A DNA stretch of 64,000 nucleotides. It comes from Hymenobacter sp. PAMC 26628. GTDB lineage: Bacteria; Bacteroidota; Bacteroidia; Cytophagales; Hymenobacteraceae. Below are positions 1-8,907 of the stretch, piece by piece. How positions within the stretch are numbered: position 1 is the stretch's first letter; each line of letters begins with the position of its first letter. The DNA lies in the NCBI RefSeq assembly GCF_001562275.1, contig NZ_CP014304.1, positions 1,674,001 through 1,738,000 of the forward strand, written 5' to 3'. A program made the translations under genes and the position numbers. Below the pieces are notes generated by a model that was not told the origin of the DNA, ran no database searches, and saw only the letters and a list, made by a program, of their open reading frames with translations.

Positions 1-1
1 G

Positions 2-1099
2 GTGCTGCTGCTGCTGGCCGGCATTGCCTTCGGGCAGGCCACGGCCTACTGGCACTGGCCGGTGCACTTCCCGCCGGTGCTGCTCTAGATTTTGGGCATT
101 GTGGGCCTGATCCTCATCGTGCTCGAAGGCTCGCTCGACCTGCGCCTGACCCGCGACAAGGGCCCCGTGGTGCGGCGCTCGTTTCTGGCGGCGGCGGCCA
201 TTCTGGTGGCGGCCTCTACGGCCATTGCCGCGCTATTGCACTTCTACACCGGCGCCGGCTGGCAGAGCTGCCTGGCCAACGCCGTGGCCCTCTCCGTGGT
301 GAGCAGCGCGGTGGCCATCCCCAGCGTGGCCGGCCTCACGGCTGAAAAAAAGGAGTTCATTATCTACGAAAGCACGTTTTCCGACATCCTGGGCATCATG
401 CTGTTCAACTTTGCCCTGCAAGACAACTTCGCGCAGGGCGTGTCGCTGGTCACGTTCGGGGCCGATATTCTGGCCGTGCTGGCGGTGGCCGTGCTGAGCA
501 CCGCGGCGCTGGCATTTCTGCTGGCGCGGCTGCGCGGGCACATCAAATTTTTCCTGCTGTTCGCGTTTTTGGTGCTCATGTATAGCTTGGCCAAACAGCT
601 GCACCTCTCCTCGTTGGTGCTGGTGCTGGTGTTCGGGCTGGCCGTCAACAACGCCGACCTGTTCTTGCGGGGCCGCCGCCTGCAAAGCTGGTTGCACCCC
701 AACGAGCTGGTGTCCGAGCTGGGCCAGCTCAAGAGCCTCACCGCCGAGTCGGCGTTTTTGGTGCGCACGTTCTTCTTCCTCGCCTTCGGGTTTTCCATCA
801 ACCTCTCCAATCTGCTCAACGGGCACTTGCTGTGGCAGGGCCTGCTGGTGGTGGCCGTGCTCACCTTTGTTCGCTACCTGTACCTGCGCTTCGTGGCCGG
901 CACCGACCTGGTGCCCGAGCTGTTTATCGCTCCTAAGGGCCTGATTTCGGTGCTGTTGTTCTACAGCATCCCGGCCCCGCTGCTCATCGGCGAAGTCAGC
1001 GAAACCCTCATGTTCCTCGTCATCCTCCTCACCGGCGTGCTGATGATGGTGGGCCTACAACTCGTGCCCAAAGGCGTGCCGCTGGAAGGGGAGGTGTAA
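2..1099 (+). pseudogene. Cation:proton antiporter (CPA/NhaP-like), interrupted by in-frame TAG; 5' end outside window
   Basis: Membrane antiporter exchanging protons for Na+ or K+. The frame from base 2 reads as a continuous hydrophobic protein, but codon 86-88 is TAG. Downstream the frame is open from a TTG at 92 to the TAA at 1097-1099 (335 residues) with about ten membrane segments. The segment SSAVAIPSVAGL resembles the conserved inner helix of Na+/H+ exchangers. The residues before the stop (GIAFGQATAYWHW...) belong to the same helical repeat, so the TAG lies inside the original coding sequence. CAG (Gln) to TAG is the simplest explanation. Translation could restart at TTG 92 or GTG 101, but the product would lack its N-terminal helices. 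Family assignment is good; loss of function is inferred. Confidence 0.6.
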
Positions 1100-1100
1100 C

Positions 1101-1200
1101 TGTAGCGTGGACGCTGCAAGTCCGCGCGTTGCCCAATAATCGTTTGGCAATTATCGGCAGGACGAAGCGAGCATCGCGGACTCTGCGAGTCCACGCTACA
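1101..1200. repeat. Palindromic intergenic repeat (TGTAGCGTGGAC termini)
   Basis: Inverted repeat with 26-bp arms (1101-1126 and 1175-1200), 12 bp perfect at the ends and imperfect inside. It fills the gap between the convergent antiporter and chloride channel genes, and its right end supplies the channel's TAG stop (1196-1198). It resembles the repeat at 39398-39504. It may act as a bidirectional terminator. Confidence 0.75.
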
Positions 1201-2983
1201 CTTGGCTGTCGTGGATGAGTTGGTGGCGGTAGCGGGCCAGGATGGCCGATTTGAGGATGAAGCCTAGGTAGCGGCCGTCCTCCTCGCACACGGGCAGGGC
1301 ATAGGCGCCGTGGCGGTCGAGCAGGGCCAGGGTGTGCTCCAAGTCGTCGGCGGGGCCCACCACGGCCAGGGGCGGGGTCATCAGGTCGCGGGCCAGAATG
1401 GTGGCGTAGTGTTCGTCGTCGAACAGCGCGTCGCGCACCGCATCGAGGCTGATAACGCCCAGCAGCCGCCCGCCCGCCGCCACCACCGGAAACAAGTTGC
1501 GCGAGGCGTGCCGGAAAATGTCCACCAGCTCGCCCAGCGTGGTGGTGGGGCGCACCGGCACGAAGTCGGTTTCGAGCAGCTTGCGCGGGTCGAGCTGGGC
1601 CAGCAGGCCCTGGTCGCGGTTGGCGTACACGTCCACGCCCTGGTAGATGAGCTTTTTGGTGTACACCGAGTACGGCTCGAAATATTTGGTAATCAGGTAC
1701 GACGAGCTGCTCACCACCATCAGCGGCACAAACAGTGCGTAGCCGCCCGTGATTTCGGCGATGAGGAAAATAGCCGTCAGCGGCGCGTGCACCACGCCCG
1801 CCAGCGTGCCGGCCATGCCCAGCACAATAAAGTGCACTTCCGGAATCTGCACCAAGCCGCTCATGTTCAGCAACCTAGCAAAGAAAAACCCCGCCAGGGC
1901 CCCCGAGAACAGCGACGAGCCGAACATGCCGCCGTTGCCGCCCGCGCCCACCGTGATGCTCGTGGCCACCACCTTTAGCAGCATGCTGAACACCACCAGC
2001 ACCAGCAGCAGCCAGGGGTTTTGGTCCTGGTACACCGAGAAAATACTGCCGTCGGTGAGGTGGCTCGACTTGCCGGCCAGCAGCAGCTCCACCGTGTTGT
2101 AGCCCTCGCCGTAGAGCGTCGGAAACAGGAACACGAGGGCCCCCAGCGCCGTGCCGCCCAGCAGCACCTTGCGCCAGTCGAGGCCGGGCCAGCGGGCAAA
2201 CAAGCGGTCGAACCAGTAGTAGGTCCGGATCATATAGACCGAAAAAAACGCCGTGAACAGGCCCAGCAGCACGTAAAACGGCACCGCGTTCACGGGCCAG
2301 CTCGTGGTGATGAGCACGAACGGCTGGCCCGCGTACAGCGCCTTCGACACCACCGTGGCCGTGGCCGAGGAAATGAGCAGCGGGATGAAGTACTGCGCCG
2401 GCAGCTCCAGCAGAATGGTTTCGACCGCGAACAGCACCCCCGCGATGGGCGAGTTGAAGATGGCCGCCAGGCCCGCCGCCGCCCCGCACCCCGTCAGCAA
2501 GCGCCGCCGCCGCCGGTCCAGGTGCAGCACCCGGCCGGCGTTCGAGCCCAGGGCCGAACCCGTGACGGTAATCGGGGCCTCCGTGCCCGCCGAGCCCCCA
2601 AAGCTCACCGTGAGAAAGGCCGTAATCAACTGCGAGTACAGCTTGGAGCGCGGCACCACGCTGCCCTCGCGGGCCGTGTTGTAGATGATGGGCGCAATGC
2701 CGCGGCCCAGGTTGCCGTGCAGCAAGTACTTGGTAACCAAGGCCGTGAGCGTGATGCCGATGATGGGGTAGAGCGACAGCGCAAACACCCGCTGCGGCTC
2801 GGCCACGGCGTCTTGCAGCAGCCGGGCCACGGTGCGCACGCTGGTTTTGAGGAGCACCGCCGCCAGGCCCGCGCCCGCGCCCACCAACACGCTGAGGATG
2901 AGCATGTACATCCGCTCGCTGATGTGACGGGCCCGCCACACCAGCAGCGGGCGCAGCAGGCGGTGGACGGTCAGGGTCGGCAT
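1196..2983 (-). CDS. ClC-family voltage-gated chloride channel/antiporter with C-terminal CBS pair
   Basis: Chloride channel or Cl-/H+ antiporter of the inner membrane, about 595 residues. The first about 430 residues carry the ClC helices, including GSAGTEAPI (the GxxGxE/P filter region with the gating glutamate) and a GGNGGMFGSSLF segment. Residues about 455-590 form two CBS domains (TDFVPVRPTTTLGEL and DLMTPPLAVVGPADD), which usually sense adenine nucleotides. The start at ATG 2983 is preferred because a CAAATTTG -7-like box lies 30 nt upstream (3014-3021); ATG 3043 would add 20 residues of basic leader. The gene is divergent from cobQ and convergent with the antiporter. The stop codon lies in the adjoining palindromic repeat. 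Family assignment is firm; the ion-coupling mode cannot be read from sequence. Confidence 0.9.
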   Translation of the reverse strand: MPTLTVHRLLRPLLVWRARHISERMYMLILSVLVGAGAGLAAVLLKTSVRTVARLLQDAVAEPQRVFALSLYPIIGITLTALVTKYLLHGNLGRGIAPIIYNTAREGSVVPRSKLYSQLITAFLTVSFGGSAGTEAPITVTGSALGSNAGRVLHLDRRRRRLLTGCGAAAGLAAIFNSPIAGVLFAVETILLELPAQYFIPLLISSATATVVSKALYAGQPFVLITTSWPVNAVPFYVLLGLFTAFFSVYMIRTYYWFDRLFARWPGLDWRKVLLGGTALGALVFLFPTLYGEGYNTVELLLAGKSSHLTDGSIFSVYQDQNPWLLLVLVVFSMLLKVVATSITVGAGGNGGMFGSSLFSGALAGFFFARLLNMSGLVQIPEVHFIVLGMAGTLAGVVHAPLTAIFLIAEITGGYALFVPLMVVSSSSYLITKYFEPYSVYTKKLIYQGVDVYANRDQGLLAQLDPRKLLETDFVPVRPTTTLGELVDIFRHASRNLFPVVAAGGRLLGVISLDAVRDALFDDEHYATILARDLMTPPLAVVGPADDLEHTLALLDRHGAYALPVCEEDGRYLGFILKSAILARYRHQLIHDSQV

Positions 2984-3099
2984 GGCGGCGGGGTTGGTGG
3001 CGCGACGGCGGCGCAAATTTGGGGCCGCTAAGCGGAAGCTCATAATTACCAACGCAGATTCGGGCGGGGTGTTGCTGGCATTTGCCGGCAATCTGGGAA

Positions 3100-3107
3100 T
3101 ACTTTTG
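3100..3107 (+). promoter_or_regulatory. Putative -7 promoter box (TACTTTTG) of the cobQ block
   Basis: TACTTTTG fits the Bacteroidota sigma-A -7 consensus TAnnTTTG and lies 29 nt before the cobQ ATG. A TTTG at 3081-3084 is 15 nt upstream, closer than the usual about 19, so the -33 element is uncertain. Confidence 0.4.
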
Positions 3108-3135
3108 GGCCCCCGTCCTTCTTTTTTGCTGCCCC

Positions 3136-4608
3136 ATGCTCCGTTCCATCATGTTCGTCGGCACCGCGTCCGACGTGGGCAAGAGCGTTATCACCGCCGG
3201 TTTTTGCCGCATCTTTTTGCAAGACGGCCACCGCCCCGCCCCGTTCAAGGCTCAGAATATGAGCCTGAACAGCTACGCCACGCCCGAGGGCCTCGAAATT
3301 GGCCGGGCCCAGGCCGTGCAGGCCGAGGCCGCCGGCATCCCGTGCCACGTCGACATGAACCCCGTGCTGCTCAAGCCTACCTCCGACCAGGCCGCGCAGG
3401 TAGTAGTCAACGGCCGGCCCGTTGGCACGCAGTCGGCCCACGAGTATTTCCGCACCACCGACCGCCACGCCCTGTTTGAGGCCGCCACCGCGGCCTACGA
3501 CCGGCTGGCCGCCCGCCACGCGCCGGTGGTGCTGGAAGGGGCCGGCAGCATTTCGGAGCTGAACCTGAAGGCCCGCGACATCACCAACCTGCGCATGGCC
3601 CGGCACGCCGGCGCCGCCACGTACCTGATTGCCGACATCGACAAGGGCGGCGTATTTGGGAGCGTGTACGGCACGCTGGCTTTGCTGGAGCCGGAGGAGA
3701 AGGCGTGCATTAAGGGCATTATCATCAACAAGTTCCGGGGCGATGCGCGGCTGTTTGAAGACGGACGCCGGCAGCTGCAAGACCTGACCGGCGTACCGGT
3801 GGTGGGCGTGCTGCCGTACTTCCGCGATATTTTTGTGGAGGAGGAAGACTCTGTGGCGCTGGCCCGCAAGCAGCGGGGCCCCGGGGCCCCCGGCCGGGTG
3901 CAGGTGGCCGTGGTGCTGCTGGGCCGCATGTCGAACTTCACCGACTTCGACGCCCTGGGCCACGACCCGCGGGCGCACCTGTTCTACACCCACGACGCGG
4001 CCGAAATCCTGGCCGCCGACGTTATCATTTTGCCCGGCAGCAAAAACACGATTGACGACCTCATCGCCCTGAAAAACAACGGCCTGGCCGCCGCCATCGT
4101 GCAGGCCCACCGCGCCGGCAAAACCGTGGTCGGCATCTGCGGCGGCTACCAGATGCTGGGCCGCTCGGTGGAAGACCCCGCCGGCGTGGAGAGCCGCGTG
4201 GCCGCCACCGCCGGCCTGGGCCTGCTGCCCATGCGCACCGTGCTGGAAGGCGAAAAAACCACCCAGCAGCGCCGGTTTGCGTTTTTGGAAGGCGGCGCAG
4301 CCGACTGCCAGGGCTACGAAATCCACATGGGCCGCACCGTGGCCGAGGGGCCCCCGCAGCCCGTGGCCACCCTGGCCGACGGCACGCCCGACGGTTACTA
4401 CGCCGGCCCGCGCTGCTGGGGCACCTACCTGCACGGCATCCTCGACAACCCGGCCGTCATCGACGCGCTGCTGGGGCCCCACACCGTCGAAGCCGCCCCC
4501 GCGCCCATCGATTTTGCGGCTTTTAAGAATCAGCAGTACGACCGCCTGGCCGCCCTCATCCGCGAAAACGTAGACATGGCGCAGATTTACCAAGCGTTGC
4601 AGATGTAA
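3136..4608 (+). CDS. cobQ: Cobyric acid synthase
   Basis: ATP- and glutamine-dependent amidation of adenosylcobyrinic acid a,c-diamide at four side chains to give cobyric acid; cytoplasmic. The 490-residue length is normal. The N-terminal dethiobiotin-synthetase-like ATPase domain has GTASDVGKS near residues 8-16 and the substrate-loop motif QNMSLNS. The C-terminal class I amidotransferase-like domain has the nucleophile in VVGICGGYQMLGR and the partner histidine in YLHGILDN. The ATG at 3136 (MLRSIMFVGTASD) matches the family N-terminus; an upstream in-frame TTG at 3082 is not supported. First gene of a plus-strand block with cobD and cbiB, separated from cobD by a 187-bp gap holding a palindromic repeat. 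Confidence 0.95.
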   Translation: MLRSIMFVGTASDVGKSVITAGFCRIFLQDGHRPAPFKAQNMSLNSYATPEGLEIGRAQAVQAEAAGIPCHVDMNPVLLKPTSDQAAQVVVNGRPVGTQSAHEYFRTTDRHALFEAATAAYDRLAARHAPVVLEGAGSISELNLKARDITNLRMARHAGAATYLIADIDKGGVFGSVYGTLALLEPEEKACIKGIIINKFRGDARLFEDGRRQLQDLTGVPVVGVLPYFRDIFVEEEDSVALARKQRGPGAPGRVQVAVVLLGRMSNFTDFDALGHDPRAHLFYTHDAAEILAADVIILPGSKNTIDDLIALKNNGLAAAIVQAHRAGKTVVGICGGYQMLGRSVEDPAGVESRVAATAGLGLLPMRTVLEGEKTTQQRRFAFLEGGAADCQGYEIHMGRTVAEGPPQPVATLADGTPDGYYAGPRCWGTYLHGILDNPAVIDALLGPHTVEAAPAPIDFAAFKNQQYDRLAALIRENVDMAQIYQALQM

Positions 4609-4640
4609 GCCCGCAACGGGTTTGCCCAACGACCAGAAAA

Positions 4641-4759
4641 GAACGTCATGCTCATCTGGCGTCCGCGCAGCCGAAGCATCTCTACCACGGCAGTAAACCA
4701 TGATTAGTGGAGTAGTAGGGATGCTTCGGCTCCACTTCGTTGCGCTTAGCATGACGTTC
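4641..4759. repeat. Palindromic repeat with GAACGTCATGCT termini
   Basis: About 119 bp with perfect 12-bp terminal inverted repeats and internal partial complementarity (CCGAAGCATC against GATGCTTCGG). It is a divergent member of the GTCATGCAGAGCGCAGCG family seen at 15725, 21561 and 26114. It lies between cobQ and cobD. Confidence 0.75.
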
Positions 4760-4795
4760 TGATATACCACAGATATTCATAAACTCTTCATCCTC

Positions 4796-5824
4796 ATGCT
4801 GCACGGCCACGGCGACGACGGCTACCGTCAAACTTCCGACATCGTAGCGGATTTCAGCTCCAACATATGGTACGGCGGCGAGCCGGCGGGCCTGAAGGAG
4901 TACGTGTTCAGCCAGTGGCCCCGCGTGAACCGCTACCCCGAGGTGCTGGCTGAGAGCCTGGCCGCGCGGGCCGCGGCGCACCACGGCGTGGCCCCGGGCC
5001 AGGTGCTGATGAGCAGCGGCACTACCGAAACCATCTACCTCGTGGCGCAGGCCTGGGCCCGGCGGCGCAGCACGGTCGTCACGCCCGCCTTTGCCGAGTA
5101 CGAAGACGCCGGCCGGCTGCACGACCACCAGCAGGACTTCCTGGCCTGGGACGACCTGCGCGCGGATACGCTGATAAACAGCGATTTGGTGTTTGTGTGC
5201 AGCCCCAATAATCCCACCGGCAGCGTGCTGGGGCCCCACGTGCTGGAAACCCTGCTGGCCAATAACCCGCGCACGGTGTTCGCGCTCGACGAGGCGTTTA
5301 TTGAGTTCACTGCCAGCGCCGAAACGGCGGTGCCGTTGCTGGCGCGGTTTGATAACCTGCTGATTATGCGCTCGATGACCAAGGCCTACGCCATTCCCGG
5401 GCTGCGCCTGGGCTACGTGGTGGCGTCGGCGCCCCTCATTGCCCGGCTCACCCGGGCCAGGGCCCCCTGGACGGTGAACGCGCTGGCCGCCGCCGCCGGC
5501 CACTTCATCTTCGAGCACTTCGCCGACGTGCAGCCGCCCACCGCCCGGCTGCTGGCCGACCGCGCCGCCTTCGCCGCCCAGCTGGCCGAAAACCCGGGCC
5601 TGGAAATCTTCCCCAGCCACACGCACTATTTCCTGGGGGCCCTGCGCCACGGCACCGCCGCCGCCCTGAAGCGCGGGCTGCTGGAGCGGCACGGCCTGCT
5701 CATCCGCGACGCGGCCAATTTCCGGGGCCTCACGCCGGCCCACTTCCGGCTGTGCACCCGCCGCCCGGCCGATAACCAGCTGCTCGTCAACGCCCTCGCC
5801 GAATGGACCGCTTCCCGCGCCTAG
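4796..5824 (+). CDS. cobD: L-threonine-O-3-phosphate decarboxylase-like PLP enzyme
   Basis: Fold-type I PLP aminotransferase-like protein, 342 residues, most likely making (R)-1-aminopropan-2-ol phosphate for the nucleotide-loop linker of cobalamin. It opens MLHGHGDDG, as CobD/CobC proteins do. It has CSPNNPTG for cofactor contact, ALDEAFIEF with the PLP-ring aspartate, and the Schiff-base lysine K196 in SMTKAYAIPGLRLGY. Histidinol-phosphate aminotransferase is the nearest alternative, but its position between cobQ and cbiB, overlapping cbiB by 22 bp, favours the B12 role. Translational coupling to cbiB is likely. Confidence 0.88.
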   Translation: MLHGHGDDGYRQTSDIVADFSSNIWYGGEPAGLKEYVFSQWPRVNRYPEVLAESLAARAAAHHGVAPGQVLMSSGTTETIYLVAQAWARRRSTVVTPAFAEYEDAGRLHDHQQDFLAWDDLRADTLINSDLVFVCSPNNPTGSVLGPHVLETLLANNPRTVFALDEAFIEFTASAETAVPLLARFDNLLIMRSMTKAYAIPGLRLGYVVASAPLIARLTRARAPWTVNALAAAAGHFIFEHFADVQPPTARLLADRAAFAAQLAENPGLEIFPSHTHYFLGALRHGTAAALKRGLLERHGLLIRDAANFRGLTPAHFRLCTRRPADNQLLVNALAEWTASRA

Positions 5825-6750
5825 CCGCGCCGCTGCTCGCCGGCTACGCCCTCGACCTGCTGCTGGCCGACCCCGAGGGCTGGCCCCACCCCGTGCGCAC
5901 CTACGGGGCCCTCATCGCCGCCGGCGAACGCCGCCTGAACCAGGGGCCCCAGCGCTTCGCCAAGGGTGCGGCGCTGGCCGGCGGACTAGTGGGGGGCACG
6001 TTTGGCGCGTTTTGGCTGCTGGACAAGGCGTTGCAGCGCCTGCCGCCCGCCGTGGGCCTGGCGGCTAACAGCGCTTGGGTGTTCTACGGCCTGGCCAATA
6101 CGGGCCTGGTACGCGAGGGCCGGGCGGTGTTTGAGGTGCTGGAGCGGGACGGCCTGGAAGCCGGCCGCCGCCAGCTGGCGCGCATTGTGGGGCGCGACAC
6201 GGCCCGGCTCGACGCCCAGCAAATCCGCACCGCGGTGCTCGAAAGCCTGGCCGAAAACCTGAGCGACGGCGTGGTGGCCCCGCTGCTGGCCTACGCCCTG
6301 GCCGGCGTGCCCGGCCTGATGGCCTACAAAATGGTGAACACCCTCGACTCGATGGTGGGCTACCGCAGCCCGCGCTACGAGCAGTTTGGTAAGTTTGCCG
6401 CCCGCCTCGACGACGCGGCCAACCTCGTGCCCGCCCGCCTCACGGCCGCGCTGCTGGGGGCCCTGGGTGGCAGCCGGCGCAGCTTCCGGTTCATCTTCCA
6501 ATACGGCCACCGCCACAAAAGCCCCAACGCCGGCTACCCCGAAGCCGCCCTGGCCGGCGTGCTGAACTGCCGCTTCGGGGGCCCCAACTACTACCACGGC
6601 CAGCTCGTGCCCAAGCCTTACATCGGCGAGAACCCGCGCCCCATCGGGCCCCACGAAATCAACCGCGTCGCCCGCCTCAACCACGCCGTGTGCGCCGCCG
6701 TAGTGGCGGGCATCGTGGGCTGGCTGTGGGGGTGGCGAGGTAGGGAGTAG
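5803..6750 (+). CDS. cbiB: Adenosylcobinamide-phosphate synthase
   Basis: Integral membrane enzyme joining aminopropanol phosphate to adenosylcobyric acid. It is 315 residues long, normal for CbiB. Family features are the N-terminal DLLLADPEGWPHPVR (the conserved D-P-x-x-x-P-H-P motif), ESLAENLSDGVVAPL, and NTLDSMVGYRSPRYEQFG. The ATG at 5803 lies inside the end of cobD (22-bp overlap). It ends the first cob block; the next gene downstream is the disrupted hydrolase on the other strand. Confidence 0.93.
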   Translation: MDRFPRLAAPLLAGYALDLLLADPEGWPHPVRTYGALIAAGERRLNQGPQRFAKGAALAGGLVGGTFGAFWLLDKALQRLPPAVGLAANSAWVFYGLANTGLVREGRAVFEVLERDGLEAGRRQLARIVGRDTARLDAQQIRTAVLESLAENLSDGVVAPLLAYALAGVPGLMAYKMVNTLDSMVGYRSPRYEQFGKFAARLDDAANLVPARLTAALLGALGGSRRSFRFIFQYGHRHKSPNAGYPEAALAGVLNCRFGGPNYYHGQLVPKPYIGENPRPIGPHEINRVARLNHAVCAAVVAGIVGWLWGWRGRE

Positions 6751-6918
6751 GCTTTGGCAGTAGGTAGAGGACCCTAAAGCGGCATTTCTGCTTGGCTATT
6801 TTTTTGAGTTCTGTAATTCACCGTTTGCAGTACGTACAAGACTTATCACCAAACTTAAATCACCGTCTGGCTGAACCCGCGGAGCTTCGTATACCTCCCA
6901 TGCCTCCCCGGTTGGCCG

Positions 6919-7742
6919 CTACTTTTTCGCCTGAAGCTTCGTCAGCTTCTGGCGGGTTTCCGGATATTCCTTCAGCTTCAAGGCCTTTGTGTAGGCGGCC
7001 ATGGCCAGGGCCGGCTTGCCCTGAGCCTAGTAGTAGTCGCCGAGGCTGTCGTGGACGTTAAAGCTGGTGGGGTAGTTGCGTGCATTGAGTTGAAACAGGG
7101 CCAGGGACCGCGCGGCTTGCCCCTTGAGCATCATGTAGTAGGCCATGCCATTGACCGTAACTTCCGGCGGCAGCACCGGATAGCCAGTCTGGGCTGATAT
7201 CTGCCGGTAATGCGCCTCCAAGAGGGCCGCCTGGTCGACCTTAGAGGCCGTGTCCGACAGGTCGTTGGTGAGCGCTGGCGAAAGCGCGTAGCCCGGAAAC
7301 AAGAAGTGCAGCGCGTCGTAGGTGGCCGGCAGCGGCACGGTGTTGTGCGTGTCGGCGGGGTAGTATCGGTACGCCGAGCGGAGCCCGTTGCTGCGGTTGC
7401 GGGCCAGCTCGTCGCGCAGCTTCCACTTAGAGCGGGTAAAAGCGCCGCCGCTCGATGTATTCTTGAGCACCTGCAGGGAATCCTGGCCGGTGGAGTTGGC
7501 CGAGGCCACGAACAATGACCGGCCAGCAAATTGGGGCTGGGCCAGCGCCTCGTGGGCTTGCTTGAGCAGCTTTTCCTGGTCCCAAAACATGCTGGGGTCG
7601 ATGGCTACGTAGTTGTCGAACAGGCTGGGATGATGGACCAGCGTATTCATCACCAGCAGCCCGCCAAACGAATGCCCGATAAGCGTGCGGTGGGGAGTGG
7701 TGGGGTAGTGCGCATCGATGTAAGGAATCAGCTCTTTTTCTA
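6919..7742 (-). pseudogene. C-terminal part of a disrupted alpha/beta-hydrolase (Fes/IroE-like esterase)
   Basis: The C-terminal portion of a secreted esterase whose N-terminus lies at 10686-11105 on the other strand. Reading from 7742 downwards it starts (L/V)EKELIPYIDAHYP, then GHSFGG (nucleophile elbow, about 7672-7689), and ends in a TPR-like tail. A TAG at 7027-7029 interrupts the tail (SLGDYY-stop-AQGKPALAMAAYTKAL); the frame continues to another TAG at 6919-6921, suggesting a CAG-to-TAG change. The 5' side ends at the IS copy starting at 7743, with the target duplication TTCTA at 7738-7742. The gene is broken by both IS insertion and a nonsense codon. Confidence 0.85.
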
Positions 7743-8806
7743 CAGGACTTACGCAAAGGTGCTACTTTGAGGTAAACCCATGAGCCATGCTGACCCAAGC
7801 AAAGCACATTGATTATCTGCTCAGTACACCCCGCAACTACACGTGCACGCACCTGGCGGCGCATCTGCCGGGCGTGAGCCACGACGAGGTGAACCGATTT
7901 TTGCGCAACAGCGCCTTTTCCGCCAACCAGTTGCGGGCCCTGGTGCTGCCACTGCTGCGTGATTCGCCAGAGGCTTTTTTGCTGGTCGACGACAGCGTCC
8001 AGGACAAGCGCTACAGTCGCTTCATCGAAGTGGCCAAGCGGCAGTACTCCGGCACCGTGCACGGCCCGGTCACGGGCATCGGCTTGGTCAAGCTGGTACA
8101 CAGCAGCGGCGAAAGCGGCGACTTTTTGCCCTTGGATTTCCGCGTCTACGCCCCGGACGCCGACGGGCTGACCAAGAACGAGCACTTCCAAGCCATGTTT
8201 GCGCAGGTCGTGGCCGAGGACAAGCTGCTGGCGCGCACGGTCTTATTCGACTCCTGGTATGCGGCCAGCGCGAATTTGAAGCAGATTCACCGGGCCGGTT
8301 GGACGTTTTTCACTACTCTGAAAAGCAACCGCTTGGTGAGCCTGAGCAAAGAAAGCGGCTACCAGGGCCTGGACACGCTCGAACCGCCGGCCAGCGGCTG
8401 GAGCCAGGGCGTGGAAGTGCGGCTGCAACAAGTGCCCTTTGCGGTAAAACTCTTCAAGCTGGTTGCCACGGACGGCAGCATTGCATGGGTTGTTACCAAC
8501 CACTTGGCCGCCCACCTGAGCCGCGAAATGGTCATTGAAGCCGTGCAGCGGCGCTGGCAGGCGGAGGAATTCCACCGCAGCTTCAAACAGCTCACCGGCT
8601 CCGAAAAATGCCAGTGCCGCAAGGCCAGCGCCCAGCGCAACCACCTCACTTGCTGCTACCTGGCCTGGGTGTCGCTGCGCCAGCACGCCCGTGCCATCGG
8701 CCAAACCATTTACCAAGCCCATCAGCAGCCCTGGTCGGCGTTTCTGCGCCAACAGCTCCAAAATCCTCCTTTCCCTGTAATACTGCCCCTTCCTGCGTAA
8801 GCCCTA
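7743..8806 (+). mobile_element. Insertion sequence copy A (1064 bp, DDE transposase)
   Basis: Complete IS with imperfect terminal inverted repeats: left CAGGACTTACGCA, right (reverse complement) TAGGGCTTACGCA. One transposase gene spans nearly the whole element, and its stop lies in the right repeat. Copy B at 11106-12169 has the same length and its transposase has the same protein sequence, in opposite orientation. Flanks are TTCTA (7738-7742) on the left and TAAAA (8807-8811) on the right, which do not match each other but match the two flanks of copy B. Confidence 0.93.
7787..8800 (+). CDS. IS transposase (DDE, IS4-superfamily-like), copy A
   Basis: Transposase of 337 residues. Likely catalytic residues are the aspartate in LLVDDSVQDK, the aspartate in TVLFDSWYAA, and the glutamate in RRWQAEEFHRSFKQ, which resembles the Y/R-x3-E-x6-K signature of the IS4 superfamily. 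RQYSGT and LPLDFRVY are also typical of that group (IS701-like is possible). ATG 7787 follows the left terminal repeat by about 30 bp. The protein is identical to the copy at 11112-12125, so both copies are recent and probably active. Exact IS family is not settled. Confidence 0.9.
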   Translation: MLTQAKHIDYLLSTPRNYTCTHLAAHLPGVSHDEVNRFLRNSAFSANQLRALVLPLLRDSPEAFLLVDDSVQDKRYSRFIEVAKRQYSGTVHGPVTGIGLVKLVHSSGESGDFLPLDFRVYAPDADGLTKNEHFQAMFAQVVAEDKLLARTVLFDSWYAASANLKQIHRAGWTFFTTLKSNRLVSLSKESGYQGLDTLEPPASGWSQGVEVRLQQVPFAVKLFKLVATDGSIAWVVTNHLAAHLSREMVIEAVQRRWQAEEFHRSFKQLTGSEKCQCRKASAQRNHLTCCYLAWVSLRQHARAIGQTIYQAHQQPWSAFLRQQLQNPPFPVILPLPA

Positions 8807-8907
8807 TAAAATTCAAATCATACAGACCCGCATCGGCTAGTAAATTCCACTTGATAATTTATTCGGCGACGTTTCCAAACAGCATTATCCCGCCAAAAGT
8901 ACCCACC

